A model generated the notes under the pieces. That model did not search any database. It was not told the DNA's origin and saw only the letters and a program-made list of their open reading frames with translations. From contig NZ_JAHWDQ010000001.1 in NCBI RefSeq assembly GCF_019312595.1, positions 1,164,788-1,228,787 of the forward strand: a stretch of 64,000 nucleotides of DNA. The letters run 5' to 3'. Position numbers and translations under genes: made by a program. The number at the start of each line of letters is the position of its first letter. Positions within the stretch are counted from its first letter, which is position 1. Of this stretch, positions 50,822-58,788 are shown one piece after another. The stretch comes from Zhongshania aquimaris. GTDB taxonomy: Bacteria; Pseudomonadota; Gammaproteobacteria; Pseudomonadales; Spongiibacteraceae.

Positions 50822-51155
50822 AGCCCCCAACCATTTTTACTTCCCGCGCCTTAGGCGCTTGCATTTTTAATTTTTGAACAGCCATGTCTTGCACACGATC
50901 TGGTGACGCCCATGTACTTTGTTCGAGCAATAAACGGCCCCAATCTTCTTCGAGCAACATTGCATCACGGCGTAAATCTTGTAGCTGGCCAAATAACTTG
51001 CGACTCTTATGCGAACTTTGAACCACGGCAATGCACGAAATAATCACTAGCAATATTAGTAGCGGCACAGCCACGCCGCCGATAGGAGCCTGAACTTCAG
51101 CTTCTGCTAGCACATAATTCTTTTTATTTGTGCTGCGCTGCTTTTTGCCCAGCAT
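50805..51155 (-). CDS. ftsL: Cell division protein FtsL
   Basis: Small bitopic divisome protein that pairs with FtsB and activates FtsWI. From ATG 51155 (GGGGGA upstream) the product is 116 residues: basic N-terminus, one membrane helix (GGVAVPLLILLVIISCIAVV) and a leucine-rich coiled coil (LFGQLQDLRRDAMLLEEDWG). A GTG at 51173 would add six residues. Sequence similarity in this family is low, so position between rsmH and ftsI carries much of the call. Confidence 0.9.
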   Translation of the reverse strand: MLGKKQRSTNKKNYVLAEAEVQAPIGGVAVPLLILLVIISCIAVVQSSHKSRKLFGQLQDLRRDAMLLEEDWGRLLLEQSTWASPDRVQDMAVQKLKMQAPKAREVKMVGGYGKAG

Positions 51156-51163
51156 ATATCCCC

Positions 51164-52114
51164 CTATGCACACTCGTCGTATGCTAGTTTTTCTGCCACT
51201 CGCATGACTGCACTGCGCGAACGGGGATTCATCTCGACCTCTTGCTCCGACGCCTTTACTGCCTTACCAATAATTTTTAAACGGCGATTACGCTGACTTT
51301 CTGTCACCGGTATATATGCCGGCACATCGTCACCTTCAGATTGACGCCGCATGAAACGCTTAACCATCCGATCTTCTAAGGAGTGAAAACTAATCACGAC
51401 CAAACGACCACCAACCGCTAATTGATCAACCACACTTCCGAGCAATCTTTCTAAATCGGTCAATTCATTGTTAATAAAAATTCTAATTGCTTGGAAACTC
51501 CGAGTCGCCGGATGCTTGTGCTTTTCCCAAGCAGGATTTGCTTCAGTTACGATTTTTGCCAGCTGCAATGTCCGTGTAATCGGCGCCTCTTCCCGCGCAG
51601 CAATAATCGCTCTGACAATGCGCTTGGCAAATCGCTCTTCGCCGTAGTCACGCAAGACCTTAACCATTTCCGCCTCTTCAGCAGTCGCAATCCACTCCGC
51701 CGCACTCATACCGCTGCCGGTATCCATGCGCATATCGAGATCGCCATCGCGCATAAAGCTAAAGCCGCGCTCAGCTTGATCAAGCTGCGGGGACGACACC
51801 CCTAAGTCGAGTAACACCCCAGTAAATGGGCCGCCAAAATCCGCTTCTTGTGCTAATTTCGCAAGCTCGGCAAATGAACCGCGTGCGATACTAAAGCGGT
51901 GATCACCAGCCGCTAACTGCTCACCCTCGGCAATTGCCTGGGCGTCTTTATCAATCCCTAATAAACTGCCATCGACAGCCAACCGCGAGAGAATCAATCT
52001 GCTATGCCCACCACGACCAAACGTGCCATCAACGTAACGACCGCTGGCATCGGTTACTAGCGCGCTGACCGCCTCGTCAAGCAGTACTGTTAAATGCTGT
52101 TCCAAGCTATCCAC
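51164..52114 (-). CDS. rsmH: 16S rRNA (cytosine1402-N4)-methyltransferase
   Basis: Methylates C1402 in the ribosomal P site. The 316-residue product from a GTG start has SAM-binding [34 protein letters not shown] and the late [17 protein letters not shown]. It follows mraZ by 5 bp. Confidence 0.96.
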   Translation of the reverse strand: MDSLEQHLTVLLDEAVSALVTDASGRYVDGTFGRGGHSRLILSRLAVDGSLLGIDKDAQAIAEGEQLAAGDHRFSIARGSFAELAKLAQEADFGGPFTGVLLDLGVSSPQLDQAERGFSFMRDGDLDMRMDTGSGMSAAEWIATAEEAEMVKVLRDYGEERFAKRIVRAIIAAREEAPITRTLQLAKIVTEANPAWEKHKHPATRSFQAIRIFINNELTDLERLLGSVVDQLAVGGRLVVISFHSLEDRMVKRFMRRQSEGDDVPAYIPVTESQRNRRLKIIGKAVKASEQEVEMNPRSRSAVMRVAEKLAYDECA

Positions 52115-52119
52115 TCTCG

Positions 52120-52560
52120 CTAAAGGGAAAGGGATAACATTTCTTCTGGCATGTCACCCTCTCCCGCTGCACCCAGCCAATCGAACCAGCCAGATTCACT
52201 CCACAGTTCTAGTTTTTTACCCTGACCAACCAGCAATAGCTTCTTATCAAGATCGGCGTAATCACGTAATGGCTGAGACAGAAGTACACGCCCATTGCCG
52301 TCCATTTCTAGAGGTGTTGCATAACCCAGCAATAGGCGCTGCGCTAGCCGAGCTTTGCGGTGAATATTGGGAAGCGCCTCGATCTTTGGCAGTAAATCCA
52401 GCCACTGAGGTTCGGGGTAGACCAGTAAGCAGCGCTCTTCGGTATGGGCGGTTATCACTAAACGGCCGTCACAGGCAGACATCAAGGCGTCGCGAATTTT
52501 GGCTGGTATCGCCAAGCGCCCCTTGCTATCCATTGTGATTGTATGACTGCCGAGGAACAT
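52120..52560 (-). CDS. mraZ: Transcriptional regulator MraZ
   Basis: AbrB-like DNA-binding repressor of the division cluster, including its own gene. From ATG 52560 (GGTGGGAA upstream) the product is 146 residues with the two DXXXR repeats, [12 protein letters not shown] and [12 protein letters not shown]. It is the first gene of the leftward cluster and has its operator directly upstream. A GTG/ATG four codons earlier is less likely. Confidence 0.96.
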   Translation of the reverse strand: MFLGSHTITMDSKGRLAIPAKIRDALMSACDGRLVITAHTEERCLLVYPEPQWLDLLPKIEALPNIHRKARLAQRLLLGYATPLEMDGNGRVLLSQPLRDYADLDKKLLLVGQGKKLELWSESGWFDWLGAAGEGDMPEEMLSLSL

Positions 52561-52586
52561 AATTCCCACCAAGCTCCGCTTTTAAA

Positions 52587-52620
52587 CCGCAAAATACCAC
52601 GAAAAACCACTTTTACCCAC
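52587..52620 (-). promoter_or_regulatory. MraZ operator (10-bp spaced GTGG repeats)
   Basis: Read on the minus strand, GTGG occurs at 52620-52617, 52610-52607 and 52600-52597, exactly 10 bp apart; GCGG at 52590-52587 is a degenerate fourth copy. Known MraZ sites are TGGG/GTGG direct repeats spaced by one DNA turn. They lie between the promoter and the mraZ start. Confidence 0.85.
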
Positions 52621-52628
52621 TGGGGCAC

Positions 52629-52658
52629 ACTATAGGAACTTGCAAGCCTAGGTGTCAA
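52629..52658 (-). promoter_or_regulatory. Promoter of the division and cell-wall cluster (Pmra)
   Basis: Minus strand TTGACA (52658-52653), 18-base spacer, TATAGT (52634-52629). It is the best sigma-70 match in the window and lies about 70 bp upstream of mraZ, just above the MraZ operator. Confidence 0.85.
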
Positions 52659-52769
52659 GCAGCGCAGAAGGGAATTTTTGTAAATGTGTCAGTAACTTGC
52701 GTGATAAATTGGGCAATGGAAATTGAGTTTTTTTAGCTAGCTTCTATAAAACAAAGACATGAGGAAGTG

Positions 52770-52790
52770 ACTTAATGTAGAACATTAAGT
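52770..52790. other. Perfect 9-bp palindrome downstream of rnpB
   Basis: ACTTAATGT-AGA-ACATTAAGT. It is AT-rich with a 3-base centre and no T-run on either strand, so more like a protein-binding site than a terminator. It sits between the 3' end of rnpB and the mra promoter. The remaining gap 52659-52820 shows nothing else. Confidence 0.5.
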
Positions 52791-52820
52791 GCGGGAATAC
52801 TTTAGCGAGAAATGAAAGAA

Positions 52821-53173
52821 AGTTGAGTCGGCCGATAAGCCGGGTTCTGTCTTGGACGACCATTCATCTGGGACCTGCGTCACCGCAAGCCTCTAGCAGC
52901 CTACCCGAATCCACTGTGGGCCACAGCAAAGGATTCCTATTTGGCCTTGCTCCAGGCGGGGTTTACCATGCCACGAACTGTTGCCAGTCGCGCGGTGCGC
53001 TCTTACCGCACCATTTCAACCTTACCGGCAGCTTGCGCTACTTAGGCGGTGTATTTTCTGTTGCACTTTCCGTAGGCTCGCACCTCCCAGGAGTTACCTG
53101 GCGCCTTGCCCTGCGGAGCCCGGACTTTCCTCCCAACAGTAAACTGAAGAGCGATCGTCTGGCCGACTCAACT
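52821..53173 (-). ncRNA. rnpB: RNase P RNA (M1 RNA, type A)
   Basis: Catalytic RNA that matures tRNA 5' ends. The outer stem P1 is formed by 53173-53161 and 52833-52821, which are perfectly complementary over 13 bp (AGTTGAGTCGGCC). The 5' part has the conserved GGAGGAAAGTCCGGGCTCC core, and the 3' part has ACAGAACCCGGCTTATCGGC. Its size is about 350 nt. The position between mraZ and rsmI matches Pseudomonas. An open frame on the opposite strand here is an artefact. Confidence 0.97.
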
Positions 53174-53176
53174 GTA

Positions 53177-53205
53177 AGGATAACCAGTAGTCTGGGCTTT
53201 AGCAA
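53177..53205 (-). promoter_or_regulatory. Promoter of rnpB
   Basis: Minus strand TTGCTA (53205-53200), 17-base spacer, TATCCT (53182-53177). The implied start, about 53170, coincides with the predicted 5' end of the RNA. It lies between the rsmI stop codon and rnpB. Confidence 0.6.
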
Positions 53206-53218
53206 GCGCTATTTCAGG

Positions 53219-54061
53219 CTAATCCTGAAGCGGAAAGTCTAAACCATATTGGTATAACTGGTTTTTTTTGAGACCACTGATTTTTGAGCACAAAGCGGCG
53301 GCCTGCTTCAAGGGCAATTCGGCCCGCAATATATTCAGCATATCAATTGTCGCCGCGGGAATACCCTCATCCCCTTTAAAGCCCTCTATTAACAATACAC
53401 ACTCACCGCGTTGCTGATTGCTATCTGCACTGACCCAGTCATGAAGCTCTGATGCCGGCAGGCGCTTCACTGTTTCGAATAGCTTGGTGATCTCCCTAGC
53501 CAATACGACAAGCCGATCCCCGCCCATTGCGGCGCTAATATCCGCGAGGCTATCTCGGACCCGATGCGGCGCCTCATAAAAGATCATAGTGCGGCGCTCA
53601 CGCTGCAAACCTTTCAACACCGTTAACCTCGCGTGCTGTTTGGCAGGCAAAAAACCTTCAAACATAAAACGATCAGATGGCAGTCCAGCCACACTTAAGG
53701 CCGCAATCACCGCACATGCCCCTGGAATAGGAACAACTTTAATCCCTTCCCGCAGTGCCAAATCAACTAAGCGGTAGCCGGGGTCTGATACCAAAGGCGT
53801 ACCCGCGTCCGAAATCAGTGCCAAACTTTTACCGCCGCGCAAATGAGCAAGCAAACGCTCTAGCTCTGCACTATTACTGTGATCGTGATAGGCACAAACA
53901 GGTGTACGTATATCAAAATGACTAAGTAACGTGCGACTGTGACGGGTATCTTCAGCGGCAATGAGCGCTACTGTTTGTAGGATCTCTACGGCTCGGGGTA
54001 CCATGTCCGATAAATTACCTATCGGCGTGGCAACAACATAGAGGGTCGGGGTATTATCCAC
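53219..54061 (-). CDS. rsmI: 16S rRNA (cytidine1402-2'-O)-methyltransferase
   Basis: Methylates the ribose of C1402, the same nucleotide that RsmH modifies on the base. The 280-residue product is a tetrapyrrole-methylase fold: LYVVATPIGNLSDMVPRA at the start, AEDTRHSRTLL, and SDAGTPLVSDPGYRLV. It begins with GTG and is divergent from lpoA, as in E. coli (yraL-yraM). Confidence 0.95.
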   Translation of the reverse strand: MDNTPTLYVVATPIGNLSDMVPRAVEILQTVALIAAEDTRHSRTLLSHFDIRTPVCAYHDHSNSAELERLLAHLRGGKSLALISDAGTPLVSDPGYRLVDLALREGIKVVPIPGACAVIAALSVAGLPSDRFMFEGFLPAKQHARLTVLKGLQRERRTMIFYEAPHRVRDSLADISAAMGGDRLVVLAREITKLFETVKRLPASELHDWVSADSNQQRGECVLLIEGFKGDEGIPAATIDMLNILRAELPLKQAAALCSKISGLKKNQLYQYGLDFPLQD

Positions 54062-54114
54062 GGGCTAGCCTCACTCAATCTTACATGACCGCGCAGACTA
54101 ACAACGGCCAATCA

Positions 54115-56031
54115 ATGAAGACAAGCACTTTCATACTTATACTCATCGCCGCACTCCTGGCGAGCTGTAGTTCGGCACCCGTTACGCAGACAAAGCCTAG
54201 GCCAAGTAACGTCGAGAGGTACACGGCTAAACCCCGCCCCGTGTCGACGCCAAGCGGCGAGTTCAACCCCGCAACTGTAGATATCGCCACCGCCGAACAG
54301 TGGTTAACGGACGCCAAAAGTTTAGATCCCGATGAGTCAGCAGAGCTATTACTGCAAGCTGCTGAGGTATTGCTAAGGGAAGGAGAACTTGCGCGCGCAG
54401 ACGATGTAACCGGCGAATTGATTCCCCCGGAACTTACCGCAGACCAAGCGCTGCGCTTAGCTATTATTCGAGCGCGAGTTCACCGCGGTCACGCCGAATT
54501 TGCACAAGCCTTAGCGCAACTTTCAGAGCCGCTAGTAGAACGTGCCGTGCTGGAAGCGCCGGTTCGTCGACAAATGCAATACAGCCAACTTCGCGCCTCC
54601 TTATACGAAATAGAAGGTGATTATTTATCTGCCGCCCGCGAGCGGATATTTATAGACCCGCTGCTTACCATCACCCAACAGCCAGCCAATAGAGAATCGA
54701 TCTGGGCCTCTCTAATGCAAATACCGACCTCGGTGCTCGTCAAAAATATCAACAGCACTAGCAATAGAGACTATATCGGCTGGCTCGAACTTGCCTCTAT
54801 TGCTAAAGACAATCAGAACAATATCGATGCACAAGTAAAACAACGTGATGCATGGCTGCGCAACTGGCCCCAGCATCCCGCCCACAACGCACTCCCAGGC
54901 GGACTGGACAAGCTAAATGATTTGATTGTTGAGCGCGCCGATCAAGTGGCCCTGATTCTGCCAGTTACTGGCCGCTTAGCAGCATACGGCAAGGCGATTC
55001 GCGATGGCTTTTTTGCAGCTTATTACGAGACCTTAAATGAAGGCGGCAATGTCCCTCAGATCAACCAATATGACAGTAATTCAACAGACATCAGTTCCCT
55101 GTATCAGCAGGTTTTAGACAGTGGCAATAAGCTTGTCATCGGCCCACTGGAAAAAGAAAATCTAAGCGCCTTGGTCGCAAGTCATCCAAGCACAATGAAT
55201 GTACCGACACTGGCACTCAATCGCATAGATGGCGACCGCTTTCCCAAGGGCTTATACCAGTTCGGTTTAAATCCAGAAGATGAAGCAGAGCAAATCGCCG
55301 ATATCGCGAAAAGCAAAGGCTATTCACGCGCACTTATTCTCACGCCAGAGGGAACATGGGGACAGAAAGTCGCGGCAGCTTTTGCCCAGCGCTGGCAAAG
55401 TTTAAATGGCAGAATAGTCGCCAGCCAAACTTTCGACGCGTCGAAAAATAATTATTCGCAACGCATTAAAAGCACATTACAAATTGACAAGAGCCAACAG
55501 CGTCTGCAGCGCTTGCAGCAGATTATTGGCATACGCCCCAACTACGAGCCTTATCGGCGATCGGACGTAGATTTCATATTTTTGCTAGCTAGACCAAACG
55601 AAGGCCGCGCGATTAAGCCTCTTCTCGCATATCACTACGCTGGTGACATCCCGGTGTATGCAACATCGCACATCTATCGGGGCAGTAATTCGCCCAGCAA
55701 AGACCGAGATATTAATGGCGTCCGCTTTATCGATATACCCTGGATATTTGACGAAAAATCGGCAATCCGCCAAGAAATTAATACTGGAATACCATCAAGC
55801 CCCGCCTACCAAAGGATGTACGCGCTGGGTGTAGACAGCTTTCGACTGCATTTACGCCTCAAGCAATTACGCAATGGTGCGAGCGCACGCGTGTTTGGCG
55901 AAACCGGTACACTTACACTGAATGCGCTTGGCCAAATAGAGCGCGAGCTGGCCCTAGCCGAAATTCAAGACGGAATCGCTGTCGTCAACCCGATGGGGAT
56001 TGCTAGCAAAGACGCGGAAAATGATTTTTAA
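54115..56031 (+). CDS. lpoA: Penicillin-binding protein activator LpoA (outer-membrane lipoprotein)
   Basis: Stimulates PBP1A from the outer membrane. From ATG 54115 the product is 638 residues: signal peptide with lipobox LLAS-C18, TPR-like N-domain to about 270, then a periplasmic-binding-protein-fold domain starting VALILPVTGRLAAYGKAIRD. An in-frame ATG at 54085 would precede the signal peptide by ten residues and is rejected. First gene of lpoA-yraN-diaA-dolP. Confidence 0.93.
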   Translation: MKTSTFILILIAALLASCSSAPVTQTKPRPSNVERYTAKPRPVSTPSGEFNPATVDIATAEQWLTDAKSLDPDESAELLLQAAEVLLREGELARADDVTGELIPPELTADQALRLAIIRARVHRGHAEFAQALAQLSEPLVERAVLEAPVRRQMQYSQLRASLYEIEGDYLSAARERIFIDPLLTITQQPANRESIWASLMQIPTSVLVKNINSTSNRDYIGWLELASIAKDNQNNIDAQVKQRDAWLRNWPQHPAHNALPGGLDKLNDLIVERADQVALILPVTGRLAAYGKAIRDGFFAAYYETLNEGGNVPQINQYDSNSTDISSLYQQVLDSGNKLVIGPLEKENLSALVASHPSTMNVPTLALNRIDGDRFPKGLYQFGLNPEDEAEQIADIAKSKGYSRALILTPEGTWGQKVAAAFAQRWQSLNGRIVASQTFDASKNNYSQRIKSTLQIDKSQQRLQRLQQIIGIRPNYEPYRRSDVDFIFLLARPNEGRAIKPLLAYHYAGDIPVYATSHIYRGSNSPSKDRDINGVRFIDIPWIFDEKSAIRQEINTGIPSSPAYQRMYALGVDSFRLHLRLKQLRNGASARVFGETGTLTLNALGQIERELALAEIQDGIAVVNPMGIASKDAENDF

Positions 56032-56395
56032 ATCTCTAAAAAGCGCAGACATTGGAGACAGGGCTGAACGCGGCGCCCGCCGACTACTCGAAAAACACAA
56101 GCTTAAGATTTTGCACCAAAATTACCGAAGTCGTTTCGGAGAAATCGATCTTATTGCGATGTCAGAAAAATACCTTATTTTTGTTGAGGTGCGCTTCAGA
56201 GAAAATTCGTTCTTTGGCAGCGGAGCTGAAACCGTCACCAGTAAAAAGCAACAACGCATAATTCTTACCGCACGCCACTTCCTCAGCAGTGGCGCATACA
56301 CTGAACTACCTTGCCGCTTCGATGTCATTGAAGCAAGTAACGATAAAAGCGGTAAACTACATTTTAACTGGCTAGAAAACGCGTTTCAGGAGTGA
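56021..56395 (+). CDS. yraN: YraN family endonuclease-like protein (UPF0102)
   Basis: Predicted restriction-endonuclease-fold protein of unknown physiological role. The 124-residue product has GDRAERGARRLLEKHKLKIL, then the PD-(D/E)xK-like pattern FGEIDLIAMSEKYLIFVEVR. ATG 56021 overlaps the lpoA stop codon by 11 bp; an earlier in-frame start at 56000 lies inside lpoA. It ends in a GTGA overlap with diaA. Confidence 0.92.
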   Translation: MIFKSLKSADIGDRAERGARRLLEKHKLKILHQNYRSRFGEIDLIAMSEKYLIFVEVRFRENSFFGSGAETVTSKKQQRIILTARHFLSSGAYTELPCRFDVIEASNDKSGKLHFNWLENAFQE

Positions 56396-57000
56396 AAGAC
56401 AAAATTACCGTGGACTATTCCGAGCAAGTAGTAGATTTATTTCACCGCCACATTGAGAGCTGCATGTACACCATGGAGGCACTTGGCGAGGCCATTGCAC
56501 AGGCTAGCGAGTGCCTTGTAGAAAGCATGCTCCAAGAGCACAAAATTATCTGTTGCGGAGAAGGCAACAGCGGCTTAATTGCCCACCATTTAGCAACCAA
56601 TTTACTGAATAGCTTTCAACACGAGCGTCCAGCATTGCCCGCGATGGTGCTAAGCTCCGATGCTGCGACCGCAATAGCAGCCGATTCCAGTTACAACGAT
56701 ATTTACGCAAATCAGATACGCGCGCTAGGGCAAACAGGCGACTGCCTTGTTCTTTGCTATAACGGCGGCGGTGCAGCAGCTACGCTTAGAGCAATCCAAG
56801 CGGCCCACGAGCGAAATATGCGCGTAGTCTCAATCAGCAATGTCAAAGGTGGCGATGCCAGCGCCCTGCTATTGCCAGACGATATAGAACTTACTTTTCC
56901 GATCGAAGACCGTGCAAGAGCAATTGAAGTTCAGCTCGTTGCCGTACACAGCATTTGCGAATTAATAGACACTCAACTATTTGGAACCCCCCACGCATGA
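56392..57000 (+). CDS. diaA: SIS-domain DnaA initiator-associating protein
   Basis: In E. coli DiaA binds DnaA and helps assembly at oriC. The 202-residue product has one SIS domain, with EGNSGLIAHHLATNLLNSF and the sugar-phosphate-like loop LVLCYNGGGAAATLRAI. It is close to GmhA (sedoheptulose-7-P isomerase) in sequence, so the name relies on the yraN-diaA-dolP order. GTG start with GGAG upstream. Confidence 0.88.
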   Translation: MKDKITVDYSEQVVDLFHRHIESCMYTMEALGEAIAQASECLVESMLQEHKIICCGEGNSGLIAHHLATNLLNSFQHERPALPAMVLSSDAATAIAADSSYNDIYANQIRALGQTGDCLVLCYNGGGAAATLRAIQAAHERNMRVVSISNVKGGDASALLLPDDIELTFPIEDRARAIEVQLVAVHSICELIDTQLFGTPHA

Positions 57001-57569
57001 ACATATTTATACGTTTTGGCCTTACGATAGCGCTCACCCTATTCATGAGCGCATGTACGCAAATTATCACCGCAACCACCGACAAACCCATTGCCGATGA
57101 TCCAGGAAGCCGAAGCCTAGGCAGCTACGTTGACGATGAAATCATTGAAACCAAGGTTCTCGTGAACATCAACAAAACCGATCCCGCGCTAAAGGCATCT
57201 CGTATTAGCGCCACCAGTCACAACGCTATCGTACTGCTAACAGGGAATACCGCCAGCGAAGACCTCCGGCAACTTGCTGGCGAGGTTGCAAGCGGCGTCA
57301 AAAAAGTACGTAAAGTGCACAACGAACTAAGCGTAGGGGCCGATGTAAGCATGCTAGCCAGAAGCAATGACGCCTGGATAAGCACCAAAGTAAAGAGTCG
57401 ATTATCACTAAACGAACAGCTAGATGCATCAAAGATTAAAGTCGTCACCGAAAACGGCATCGTTTATTTAATGGGCCTGGTATCTAAAGCAGAATCTGAC
57501 ACCGCCGCCACTGTTGTTAGTGAAACTAGCGGTGTGCAAAAAGTGGTGCGGGTTTTTGAATACTACTAA
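56997..57569 (+). CDS. dolP: Outer-membrane lipoprotein DolP (BON domains)
   Basis: Division- and envelope-stress-associated lipoprotein (formerly YraP). From ATG 56997 the product is 190 residues: signal peptide with lipobox FMSA-C20, then two BON domains (DDEIIETKVLVNINKTDP onward and DAWISTKVKSRLSLNEQL onward). The start overlaps the diaA stop codon. The longer open frame from 56955 lies in diaA. Confidence 0.94.
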   Translation: MNIFIRFGLTIALTLFMSACTQIITATTDKPIADDPGSRSLGSYVDDEIIETKVLVNINKTDPALKASRISATSHNAIVLLTGNTASEDLRQLAGEVASGVKKVRKVHNELSVGADVSMLARSNDAWISTKVKSRLSLNEQLDASKIKVVTENGIVYLMGLVSKAESDTAATVVSETSGVQKVVRVFEYY

Positions 57570-57585
57570 CTTTCATTAAGAAAGC

Positions 57586-57617
57586 TGAAAAAGTCGCTAA
57601 GTTTATTTAACGACTTT
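57586..57617 (-). terminator. Terminator of sspBA
   Basis: On the minus strand AAAGTCG and CGACTTT flank a 14-base loop, followed by T-residues. The upstream arm overlaps the last codons of sspB. It lies between convergent dolP and sspB. Confidence 0.65.
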
Positions 57618-58013
57618 GAGACTTGGCTTAGATTTAGTCGGGAGCTTGCTTAAACTCGCCGATGGGCGGGAACCAGCAGGCTGCGGAGGTGGCGTTGGCT
57701 CCTCTGCATCGAACAACATACCTTGGCCATTTTCCTTAGCGTATACGCCTAGCACAGCACCGACAGGCGCGCTTACCTCTTGTGACACACCGCCAAAGCG
57801 ACCACTGAAGCTGAGAATGTCATTGCCGACATTTAGCCCCATGACCGCCGAGGGGGATATATTCAGAACAATTTGACCATCTTGGACATACTGCTGCGGA
57901 ACAAAAACACCTTCGCGCAGGGCATCCACCAAAATATAGGGTGTGCAGTTGTTATCCACCACCCACTCATAAATTGCTCTGATCATATAAGGTCGACTAG
58001 ACGTCATTGCCAT
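57603..58013 (-). CDS. sspB: ClpXP protease specificity-enhancing factor SspB
   Basis: Adaptor that delivers ssrA-tagged proteins to ClpXP. The 136-residue product has substrate-binding domain MTSSRPYMIRAIYEWVVDNN through GLNVGNDILSFSGRFGG. A flexible Pro-rich linker leads to the ClpX-binding tail PSLKVVK. It lies downstream of sspA as in most gammaproteobacteria. A second ATG two codons later is also possible. Confidence 0.95.
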   Translation of the reverse strand: MAMTSSRPYMIRAIYEWVVDNNCTPYILVDALREGVFVPQQYVQDGQIVLNISPSAVMGLNVGNDILSFSGRFGGVSQEVSAPVGAVLGVYAKENGQGMLFDAEEPTPPPQPAGSRPSASLSKLPTKSKPSLKVVK

Positions 58014-58031
58014 ATAAATTAAAGCAGCAAA

Positions 58032-58679
58032 TTAAGCTACTGATGCCTCGCTACGCAATTCACGCTCTTTTTCAGTCAGACTTTCTTGGAAAGCCGGACG
58101 CTCAAACAACCGCTCCATATAGTCAAACAAAGGTTTTGACTGGCGGGTTTGCGGAATCACCACACCCAACTGCGGTAAACGCCATAAAATAGGCGCCAAA
58201 CAGCAATCAACTAAGGTAAATTCTTCGCTCATAAAAAAGGGCTTTTCTGCAAAAATTGGCGCCACAGTTAACAAGCTGTCACGTAATTCCTTGCGCGCCT
58301 TTTCGGCGTTTTTCGGGTTATTACCAGCGAGCAGCTCGTCAACTAATCGACACCAATCCCGCTCTATACGATAGATATACTGGCGACTTTCACCACGCGC
58401 TACTGGGTAAACCGGCAGCAAAGGTGGATGCGGGAACCGCTCATCCAAATACTCCATCATGACCTTGGACTCATACAAGGCCAAGTCGCGATCAACCAAG
58501 GTTGGCAAAGAGTTATAGGGATTTAGTTCGGCGACCTCTTCCGGCAAGTTATCCGGCTTCACATCGACGATATCAACAGTCACGCCTTTTTCGGCCAATA
58601 CGATTCTTACCCGATGGCAGTAATGACTCGCTGCGTCGGAAAAGAAAGTCATGGTAGAACGCTTGGCTACAACGCCCAT
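58032..58679 (-). CDS. sspA: Stringent starvation protein A
   Basis: RNA-polymerase-associated GST-fold regulator. From ATG 58679 (GAGGTGA upstream) the product is 215 residues: thioredoxin-like N-domain ([34 protein letters not shown]) and helical C-domain with [21 protein letters not shown] nine bases upstream is less likely. It is separated from petBC by a strong terminator, so it probably has its own promoter, which I cannot place. Confidence 0.94.
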   Translation of the reverse strand: MGVVAKRSTMTFFSDAASHYCHRVRIVLAEKGVTVDIVDVKPDNLPEEVAELNPYNSLPTLVDRDLALYESKVMMEYLDERFPHPPLLPVYPVARGESRQYIYRIERDWCRLVDELLAGNNPKNAEKARKELRDSLLTVAPIFAEKPFFMSEEFTLVDCCLAPILWRLPQLGVVIPQTRQSKPLFDYMERLFERPAFQESLTEKERELRSEASVA

Positions 58680-58697
58680 TGATCTCACCTCAAATTA

Positions 58698-58740
58698 GAA
58701 AACTAAAACAACAAACGGGCAGCTCTAACTAGAGCCACCC
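58698..58740 (-). terminator. Terminator after petBC
   Basis: The minus strand hairpin GGGTGGCTCT / AGAGCTGCCC (10 pairs, two of them G-U, with a 4-base loop) is followed by a T-rich stretch GTTTGTTGTTTTAGTTT. It lies about 50 bases after the petBC stop. Confidence 0.8.
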
Positions 58741-58788
58741 GCCAACTATTACAAGCCCTTACAAAAGCGTAAAAACTAGTAGCAAAAT

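Noticed and set aside
52823-53242. 139-codon open frame on the plus strand
   Set aside because: It lies wholly over rnpB on the opposite strand and reads through paired RNA stems; no start signal or family match.
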